This document shows, in pieces, positions 57,204-64,000 of a DNA stretch of 64,000 nt. Position numbers and translations under genes: made by a program. Source of the DNA: Chitinophagaceae bacterium (GTDB taxonomy: Bacteria; Bacteroidota; Bacteroidia; Chitinophagales; Chitinophagaceae); the NCBI GenBank assembly GCA_014879565.1, contig JACSRW010000040.1:1-64000 (forward strand). Reading direction: 5' to 3'. Under the pieces are notes generated by a model, which ran no database searches, had not been told where the DNA came from, and saw only the letters and a program-made list of their open reading frames with translations. Position 1 is the stretch's first letter; each line of letters begins with the position of its first letter.

Positions 57204-58856
57204 ATGCGTATTGCCTCCCTTCGTTATTCCGTACCGTTTGTCCTCATCCTGGCCGCCTGCTCCCCTTCCGCGAAAATCAGCAAGGAGGAAACCAGGCTGC
57301 TGGCCGGACTGCAATCTCATATTGGTTACCTGGCAGATGATAAACTGGAAGGCCGGCGTACCGGTACGGCCGGCGAAAAGCTGGCCATGGAATATATCAG
57401 CGCCCGTTTCAGCGAGGCCGGGTTGCAGCCCCGGGGAACCAATGGTTTTTACCAGGCATTTGAAATCAATGAAGGCAAACAAACAGATCCCGCCACCCGG
57501 TTCAGTATTAACGGAACGGAACTGCAAAACGGCAGGGATTTTTTTCCCTTTCCTTTCAGTGCCGTAAAACAACTGGAAGCCACTCCTTCCATTGCGGTGC
57601 AGGAAGCGGATATGCCCTGGTTTATTGACCTGAAGGATGGCCTGGAGGAAAATAAAGACAATCCCCATTTTGATCCGGGCACCTATATCTACAATAATTG
57701 TAAGAAAGCAGCGGAAAGAGGCGCTTCCGCCCTGGTATTATATAATACTTCCGCCACCGACGATAAACTGGCTTTTAACGGCAAGGATAAATCTGCCAGC
57801 TTACCCATTCCGGTTCTCTATGTGAAAAAAGAAGCGGCTGCCCGGTTTTTTAAAGATCCCTCCGCTACCATCCAGGTGAAATTGAATGTTTCCCTGAGTG
57901 ATAAAAAAAGAACAGGACATAATGTGGTAGGGTATATTGATAATGGCGCGGCTGCCACCGTGGTGCTGGGCGCCCATTTTGATCATCTCGGTTATGGCGA
58001 AGACGGCAATTCCCGCAACAGCGCCACAGAGCCGGCTATCCACAATGGCGCCGATGATAATGCCAGCGGAACCGCCGCCCTGATCGAACTGGCCAAAACC
58101 CTGAAGAACAGCAAGGCCAAAAACAACAATTACCTTTTTATCGCTTTTTCCGGTGAAGAACTGGGGCTGTATGGCTCCAAACATTTCACCGAAAACCCGA
58201 CCATTGATATAAAGGCAGTGAATTACATGATCAATATGGATATGGTGGGCCGCATGCCCGATTCCAGTCATACGGTTACGATTGGCGGCTATGGCACTTC
58301 TCCCTCCTGGTCATCAGTGATTTCCGCGCAGCTGGATAATCCGCTGCGGGTTAAGATTGATTCCAGCGGCACCGGTCCCAGTGACCATACCTCTTTCTAC
58401 CGCAAAGACATTCCGGTTCTCTTTTATTTCACCGGACTGCACACGGATTATCACAAACCCTCTGATGACGCGGATAAAATCAATTATAACGGCATAACCC
58501 GGATCATCCGCCATGTGCTCATGGTCGTGGAAAAAATGAACATGGAAAAAAAGCTGACCTTCCTTAAAACCCGGGAAGCACAAACCACCACTTCTGCCCG
58601 CTTCAGCGTATCTATGGGTATTATGCCGGATTATACCTGGTCGGGCAATGGCGTAAAGGCTGACGGGGTGACCGAAGGCCGCCCTGCCCAGAAGGCCGGG
58701 ATAAAGGCCGGGGATATTATTCTGCAGATCGGTGATTACCGGATCAGTTCCATGGAGACCTATATGCAGACCCTGGGCAAATTCAAAAAAGGCGACCAGG
58801 CCAAAGTGATTTATTTACGCGGAGAAGCCACCCTCGAAACCACCGTTCAGTTCTGA
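57204..58856 (+). CDS. M28-family metallopeptidase with PDZ domain
   Basis: VVLGAHFDHLGYGEDG, HNGADDNASGTAALIELAKTL, IAFSGEELGLYGS, SGTGPSDHTSFYRKDIPVLFYFTGLHTDYH; C-terminal PDZ EGRPAQKAGIKAGDIILQIG. Confidence 0.95.
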   Translation: MRIASLRYSVPFVLILAACSPSAKISKEETRLLAGLQSHIGYLADDKLEGRRTGTAGEKLAMEYISARFSEAGLQPRGTNGFYQAFEINEGKQTDPATRFSINGTELQNGRDFFPFPFSAVKQLEATPSIAVQEADMPWFIDLKDGLEENKDNPHFDPGTYIYNNCKKAAERGASALVLYNTSATDDKLAFNGKDKSASLPIPVLYVKKEAAARFFKDPSATIQVKLNVSLSDKKRTGHNVVGYIDNGAAATVVLGAHFDHLGYGEDGNSRNSATEPAIHNGADDNASGTAALIELAKTLKNSKAKNNNYLFIAFSGEELGLYGSKHFTENPTIDIKAVNYMINMDMVGRMPDSSHTVTIGGYGTSPSWSSVISAQLDNPLRVKIDSSGTGPSDHTSFYRKDIPVLFYFTGLHTDYHKPSDDADKINYNGITRIIRHVLMVVEKMNMEKKLTFLKTREAQTTTSARFSVSMGIMPDYTWSGNGVKADGVTEGRPAQKAGIKAGDIILQIGDYRISSMETYMQTLGKFKKGDQAKVIYLRGEATLETTVQF

Positions 58857-58872
58857 TTTCGTAAATTGGGGT

Positions 58873-59316
58873 ATGGCCGAAAAGACCAAACTGGTACTGG
58901 ACACCCGGGAACTCACCGAAGGATTCTTTGAAAATACCCGTCTGCTGGGTATCATGGCGCCTATTAAGGACTACCAGTTTTGCTGGCACCTGAATCAGCA
59001 GATCGGGCTCGACTTCCGGCTCAATGACCTGGAAATACGACTGGTTAAAAAAAAGCGGGACTATTTTTTTTCTGTCTATGAATACCGGGTACCCACCGGT
59101 TCGCTGGAGCATTATATCTATAATAATAAGTTTGACGGGGAGTATCTCCTGCCCGAATTCAAGCATATTGACTTTCTCTGGCTGATGAAAGGAGATGAAG
59201 TGGATGATGAAAAAATGCAGGAAACCATCCAGGTAATCAGGAGCATTTCCACGGTACAACTGGTGGCTGAACTGGCAATTGGCCAGATAAGAAATAAAGA
59301 GAATCTTGTTTTCTGA
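58873..59316 (+). CDS. IPExxxVDY-type protein
   Basis: LLGIMAPIKDYQFCWHLNQQIGLDFRLNDLEI...LLPEFKHIDFLWL. Confidence 0.75.
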   Translation: MAEKTKLVLDTRELTEGFFENTRLLGIMAPIKDYQFCWHLNQQIGLDFRLNDLEIRLVKKKRDYFFSVYEYRVPTGSLEHYIYNNKFDGEYLLPEFKHIDFLWLMKGDEVDDEKMQETIQVIRSISTVQLVAELAIGQIRNKENLVF

Positions 59317-59334
59317 ACCTAAAAGCAGCGTTTC

Positions 59335-59565
59335 ATGTGGACGATAACACCTGAATCCATGTACCGGAAATTTCAGTTCCGGGATTTCAGCGAAGCCTTT
59401 GCCTTTATGACCCGGGTGGCTCTGGAGGCGGAAAAAATGAATCATCATCCGCGCTGGACCAATGTGTGGAATACCGTGGAAATCTGGCTCAACACCCATG
59501 ATGCCGGCAACCTGGTCACCGGTAAAGACCACGAACTCGCTGCCCGGATTGATAATCTAATCTGA
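59335..59565 (+). CDS. Pterin-4a-carbinolamine dehydratase
   Basis: [50 protein letters not shown]. Confidence 0.92.
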   Translation: MWTITPESMYRKFQFRDFSEAFAFMTRVALEAEKMNHHPRWTNVWNTVEIWLNTHDAGNLVTGKDHELAARIDNLI

Positions 59566-59573
59566 TTGATTGT

Positions 59574-59939
59574 ATGCGCCGATACAAAAACCTGATACCC
59601 GCCCTGGTCCTTTTTTTAGCCTCCTGTAATAATGCCGGGGAAGAGGAGCCCGATGGAGGGCCCTGCAGCTATAAGGAAACTGTTTTTCCGGCCCGGCTGA
59701 TTCAACTGGAACAACGGGACAGCCTTTCCTGGGATGCGCGGTTTGAGGTCAGCCTTCCGGATGGGACGGATAAGAAGGATACGGTTGGTTTCTATCAGCT
59801 CAACAATCAGTATATACCCGACGGAAAAATAAAAAAAGACAGCATTGCAGTGGACTCCCTGTATCAATACGTGGTGATGGATATTGTCAGCGGCCATTGC
59901 AATCCTCAAGTGATCATTGTTCGTTTAGAAAAACCCTGA
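59574..59939 (+). CDS. Small hypothetical lipoprotein
   Basis: Lipobox-like LVLFLASCNN; complete ORF. Confidence 0.65.
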   Translation: MRRYKNLIPALVLFLASCNNAGEEEPDGGPCSYKETVFPARLIQLEQRDSLSWDARFEVSLPDGTDKKDTVGFYQLNNQYIPDGKIKKDSIAVDSLYQYVVMDIVSGHCNPQVIIVRLEKP

Positions 59940-59940
59940 T

Positions 59941-60867
59941 ATGCAGGTTGCTTCTGCCATTCTGATGATACGTCCCGCTGCTTTCGGGTATAACAATGAA
60001 ACGGCAGCTAATAATTTTTTTCAGCATAATCCCGGGCTGAGCAGGGAGCTATTACACAAAAAAGCGCTTGCCGAATTTGATGCCATGGTGAAAAAACTGG
60101 AAACGGAAGAAGTGGAGCTGTTGTTGGTCGAAGATAGTCCGGAGCCCCCTAAACCCGATGCCATTTTTCCCAACAACTGGCTCAGTACCTCTGCTGCCGG
60201 TCAGGTTTTTATTTACCCCATGTTTGCGCCCAGCCGAAGGGCGGAAAAAAGGGATGATATCATTCAGCTGCTGGCCAGAGATTTCACGGTTACCGATGTG
60301 CAGGACTGGAGTGAATATGAAGCAGAGGGCCGCTTTCTGGAAGGTACCGGCAGTATGGTGGTGGATCACGATAACCGGATGATTTATGCGGCCATTTCAG
60401 AGCGAACCAATCTTTCGGTGCTGGAAAAATTTGCCCGCGCCAATGATTTCCAGGCCATCGTATTCCTGGCAACCGATAAAAACAATCAGCCCGTTTATCA
60501 CACCAATGTCGTTATGTCGCTGGGAGAAAAATTTGCCGTCATCTGCGAAGACGCTATTGAAGAGGAATGGGAGCGGATCGCGGTTACCCAGTTGCTGGAA
60601 TCCACCGGACATACCCTGATTCCCATTACCCGGGAACAAATGCATTGTTTCGCCGGGAATATGCTGGAAATAAAAAACAGAAAAGGAGAGTCGCTGATTA
60701 TACTCAGTACAACCGCGCTGGATGCCCTTCGGCCGGAACAACAGCAGGTATTACGCCAATTTGGTAAACTGGTGCCGGTTTCGGTGCCCGTTATTGAACA
60801 GGTGGAAGGCGGCAGTGTACGTTGTATGATTGCCGAAATATTTCTGCCCCGCAAAACTCAGGGCTGA
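59941..60867 (+). CDS. Arginine deiminase/amidinotransferase-related protein (CtlX-like)
   Basis: MIRPAAFGYNNETAANNFFQ, DAIFPNNWLST, LEGTGSMVVDHDNRMIYAAISERTN, YHTNVVMSLGEKFAVIC. Confidence 0.85.
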   Translation: MQVASAILMIRPAAFGYNNETAANNFFQHNPGLSRELLHKKALAEFDAMVKKLETEEVELLLVEDSPEPPKPDAIFPNNWLSTSAAGQVFIYPMFAPSRRAEKRDDIIQLLARDFTVTDVQDWSEYEAEGRFLEGTGSMVVDHDNRMIYAAISERTNLSVLEKFARANDFQAIVFLATDKNNQPVYHTNVVMSLGEKFAVICEDAIEEEWERIAVTQLLESTGHTLIPITREQMHCFAGNMLEIKNRKGESLIILSTTALDALRPEQQQVLRQFGKLVPVSVPVIEQVEGGSVRCMIAEIFLPRKTQG

Positions 60868-61895
60868 ACCATTACTTTTTTATTCTGCGCGGCGATCATT
60901 CTTCCTACCGGTTCACCGAAGAGCACTTTCAGCGGCTCTGCCAGAGAAGCATCGGCACTGATCAGCAATCCCCCGTTTGTCTGCGGATCGGGAAGTAACT
61001 TAAACGCTTCGGCCACCGGTACCCCTTTTTCAAAGCTGACATGTTCTCCATAGCTGCTCCAGTTGCGGGTAGTTCCATCAGGGAAAACGCCCTGCGCGAT
61101 AAAATCCTGCACACCTGGTATGGCGGGAATTTTCTGGTACCAGACTTCGGCAGTAAGACCGCTGCCTCCGGCCATTTCAATCAGGTGGCCCAGGAAGCCG
61201 AAGCCGGTAACATCGGTCATGGCGTGTACGCCCGGCATTTTACCCAGCTCCTCCCCTGCCTTATTCAGCGTGGTCATCTGTTTCACGATCAGGTTTAGCA
61301 TCGCTTCCGGCAGCAACCCTCTTTTTTGGGCGGTGGACAGGGTACCCACACCCAGCGGTTTGGTCAGGAAGAGCAGGTCGCCTTCTCTGGCCGTATTGTT
61401 CTTCTTCAGGTTTTCAACGGGTACAATGCCGGTTACGGCCAGTCCGAATATGGGTTCCGGGGAATCAATACTATGTCCCCCGGCCAACGGAATACCCGCC
61501 TCCTGGCAAATACTCCGGCCTCCTTCGACTACTTTTTGCGCTATATCCGCAGGTATTTTATTAACCGGCCAGCCCAAAACGGCGATCGCCATCAGGGGTT
61601 TGCCTCCCATAGCGTAAATATCACTGATTGAATTAGCCGCAGCGATCCGGCCGAAATCAAAAGGATCATCCACGATCGGCATAAAGAAATCGGTGGTGGA
61701 GATGATGGCCTGGCCATTGCCCAGGTCGTAAACGGCGGCATCGTCGCGGCTATGATTTCCGACCAGAAGTTTATCGTTATCCGGCCAGGCGACCGAGGTT
61801 TTCAGGATTTCATCCAGGACTTTCGGAGCGATTTTGCAGCCACAGCCTGCTCCATGTGAAAATTGGGTGAGGCGAATGGCGGGTGTTTCAGTCAT
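60858..61895 (-). CDS. selD: Selenide, water dikinase (Cys form)
   Basis: LTQFSHGAGCGCKIAPKVL, QAIISTTDFFMPIVDDPFDFGRIAAANSISDIYAMGG, AGGHSIDSPEPIFGLAVTG; ATG at 61895. Confidence 0.96.
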   Translation of the reverse strand: MTETPAIRLTQFSHGAGCGCKIAPKVLDEILKTSVAWPDNDKLLVGNHSRDDAAVYDLGNGQAIISTTDFFMPIVDDPFDFGRIAAANSISDIYAMGGKPLMAIAVLGWPVNKIPADIAQKVVEGGRSICQEAGIPLAGGHSIDSPEPIFGLAVTGIVPVENLKKNNTAREGDLLFLTKPLGVGTLSTAQKRGLLPEAMLNLIVKQMTTLNKAGEELGKMPGVHAMTDVTGFGFLGHLIEMAGGSGLTAEVWYQKIPAIPGVQDFIAQGVFPDGTTRNWSSYGEHVSFEKGVPVAEAFKLLPDPQTNGGLLISADASLAEPLKVLFGEPVGRMIAAQNKKVMVQP

Positions 61896-61974
61896 ATAAA
61901 AAGGTAAAATTGAAAATCCCGGTAAAATTCGGAAGAATCGCCCGAAAGTGAATAAAAATGATGAAAAACGGGCC

Positions 61975-63630
61975 TTAATTGGTGATTTTCCGGCGAAAAA
62001 CGATACCAGCGCTTTTTTGAAAATCCGAGCTGAAACGAAGGTTATAAATATCATTGCCGTCACGGATAACCAGTAAACCGGTATTCGGAGGATATTTACC
62101 CAGGCTTTCGGCAAACATCACAAGGGTAAAGGTTTCGGCTCCGGCCGGAGGGTGAATGGTTTTCCGGATGGCCGAGCTTTTCAGTCCCTGGCTGGGCATA
62201 ACTACTTCCCCGTTAATATATACACTTACTGTATCCCCGTCGATCTCCCCGTTATCATAAAGAGTCAGCACCAGGCTGTCGGAACTGAATACCAGTTCCT
62301 GGCTGAATTCAGATTTCCGGCCGGCGATCACAGCGGATTTCTTCAACGGATCTCCTTCCGTCTTTTTGATGACCAGGGCATCCGGTCCGGGCTGAGGGAT
62401 AGATGGTTTAACAGCGGGAATGGCCGGTTTCTCGGTTTTAGCCATTTCATCGGCCTGTTTTTCCTGTTTCGCAACAGAGCTAACTGCCGGTGATGGGAAT
62501 TCCGTTTTTGCTATGTTTTCGGGCTTTACCGACGGAACGGTTGCTGGCTTTTCAGCAGTTTTGGAGATAGTTTTAGAGGGGTCGCTTGTTTTTCGGTTAT
62601 TTACCGCTGCAGCGGCCACTTCTGTTTTCACGGGCTGAGTGGTTTTCCCTTTTTCAGCTTCCGGAGACGGATTTTCGTCTTTGCGGGACGCTGCTTTTTC
62701 TTCTTCCGTTTTAGGATTAAGGGCTATAAGGGGATTTGCCGGATTTTCGTTTTGGGACTTATTTACTTCATTTTTGGCCAATTTTTCCGGATTTTCTGCT
62801 GTTTTTTCTGCTTTTTCCACCAATTTCTCTTTTTCCGGTTCTTTGTGTTTTTCTGTTTTTTCTGCTGAAGCGGCCGAGCTCATGGCCATGTTATCAGGTA
62901 CAGGCTCTGGAAGGATTGAATCCTGGGTCCGGACCGGTTTTTCCGGAATCACGGTATTCAAAGAGGGCAGTTCAGGTTTCCGGACGGCAATTGCCGTTTC
63001 TTCTTTTTTGATTTCTGGTATTACCGATTCCTGGTTTTTTTCCGGACGGGCCAGCCGTACGGTGACCGGGGCCTCGGTTTGTTCACGGTAAATAGTCAGG
63101 GTATTCGCCTGATTGAGTTCTTCCAGATGGGCGATCAGTTTTGACACCCGCAGGTCTTTTTCCGGCTCCATATTCATTTTCCCGCCAACGGAATAATATT
63201 TCTTTCGGATCGCATTGGTTTTCCAGTGACTGAGGTACCAGCTGTTTTTAACCGGATCGAGCAGAAAAGTACTGGTAACGGAAATGCCTTTTTCCAGTTT
63301 GCCCGGGAAATTATAAGAAATAACTTCTTCGTCGGTCACCTCACAAATATTGCCTTTGATCGTCCCTTTTACTTTTTTGACAATGGTATACAGGGTGTCA
63401 TTTACAATGAATTCGTTCCGGGAGAAGCCGGTGACCTTCCCGTCTTTTTCTGTAAGGGCGATTTCGAATGACTGGTCTTTGCGGACAGATACACTGTCAT
63501 TATGAATGGTGCCGGTCCAGAGTCCGGTTAAGCTCTGTGCCCGGACGAAGAGGGGTAAAAGGAAGAGCAGCAGGCTAAGGCTGCGGCGGATTATAGGGCT
63601 GATTGATTTTTTGGAGGAGGAGATCGGCAT
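61975..63630 (-). CDS. Hypothetical secreted protein with long Lys/Glu/Pro-rich linker
   Basis: Signal peptide (LSLLLFLLPLFVRAQS), lipocalin-like SLTGLWTGTIHND N-terminus, low-complexity middle, globular C-terminus. Confidence 0.7.
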   Translation of the reverse strand: MPISSSKKSISPIIRRSLSLLLFLLPLFVRAQSLTGLWTGTIHNDSVSVRKDQSFEIALTEKDGKVTGFSRNEFIVNDTLYTIVKKVKGTIKGNICEVTDEEVISYNFPGKLEKGISVTSTFLLDPVKNSWYLSHWKTNAIRKKYYSVGGKMNMEPEKDLRVSKLIAHLEELNQANTLTIYREQTEAPVTVRLARPEKNQESVIPEIKKEETAIAVRKPELPSLNTVIPEKPVRTQDSILPEPVPDNMAMSSAASAEKTEKHKEPEKEKLVEKAEKTAENPEKLAKNEVNKSQNENPANPLIALNPKTEEEKAASRKDENPSPEAEKGKTTQPVKTEVAAAAVNNRKTSDPSKTISKTAEKPATVPSVKPENIAKTEFPSPAVSSVAKQEKQADEMAKTEKPAIPAVKPSIPQPGPDALVIKKTEGDPLKKSAVIAGRKSEFSQELVFSSDSLVLTLYDNGEIDGDTVSVYINGEVVMPSQGLKSSAIRKTIHPPAGAETFTLVMFAESLGKYPPNTGLLVIRDGNDIYNLRFSSDFQKSAGIVFRRKITN

Positions 63631-64000
63631 TTTCAGGACAAACGGATTTACAGGTTACCGTATGTAATAACGTTTCCAGCCGCTCCCGATTGTGCAGCGA
63701 CCTGAAATAAAACTTATCGTAGTATTTGAGCAAAATCGAGAAACTTTCCCTGATTTTACCCTCATTTAAGAGAGAAATCGCCGTTTTTGCGTTCAAATGA
63801 CCCAGTTTTTTACTGATCCGTTCAATGGCGTTGATCAGGCGCTCCCTGTCCAGGGCCCCGTATTCGGGTACAATATGATTCAGTCTTTCCTCAAAAGGAA
63901 TATCGAGATAGTAGACCGGTGACTGCCGCATGGTTTTCCAGAGCTCGTTGGGAATATTGACCAGGCCGATGCGCTGGGATTCGTCTTCGAGCCAGACGGG
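63575..64000 (-). CDS. mnmH: tRNA 2-selenouridine synthase MnmH (SelU), 3' part only; truncated by the window edge
   Basis: Frame continues past the ORF-track start: PVWLEDESQRIGLVNIPNELWKTMRQSPVYYLDIPFEERLNHIV. Confidence 0.85.
   Translation of the reverse strand, partial: PVWLEDESQRIGLVNIPNELWKTMRQSPVYYLDIPFEERLNHIVPEYGALDRERLINAIERISKKLGHLNAKTAISLLNEGKIRESFSILLKYYDKFYFRSLHNRERLETLLHTVTCKSVCPENADLLLQKINQPYNPPQP

Noticed and set aside
60858-61895. Possible selenocysteine in SelD
   Set aside because: The active-site position reads as Cys codons (HGAGCGC) with no in-frame TGA

Overview
The window looks like a Bacteroidota chromosome segment, probably Chitinophagaceae-like. Evidence: TAnnTTTG-type promoters, a T9SS sorting domain, a gliding-motility C-terminal (CHU_C) domain, and DUF2480 and IPExxxVDY-type proteins. 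I recognise about 50 protein-coding genes, mostly housekeeping: recQ, kdsD, a mannose-1-P guanylyltransferase, nadA, an S46 peptidase, a SurA/PpiD-like PPIase, corA, psuG/psuK, ssb, a Pif1-like helicase, mnmG, ybeY, nadD, chrA, feoA/feoB, selD, and a 3' fragment of mnmH. No rRNA, tRNA or CRISPR array was recognised. The most interesting regions are: (i) a four-gene cassette (36070-40192) encoding a SET protein, a D-Ala-D-Ala-ligase-like ATP-grasp, an ATP-grasp::SET fusion and a stand-alone ABC six-TM protein; it looks like an uncharacterised peptide/amine ligation plus lysine-methylation system; (ii) an ars operon (14921-18358) containing an unannotated 19-aa peptide, [19 protein letters not shown], directly before an intrinsic terminator and acr3; (iii) a 550-bp AT-rich intergenic region (22046-22625) with DnaA boxes and DnaA-trio-like repeats, a strong oriC candidate; (iv) a GIY-YIG nuclease gene flanked by 139-bp direct repeats made from a dispersed palindromic repeat family whose hairpin stems show compensatory changes. 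All calls come from reading the sequence; no database search was possible.
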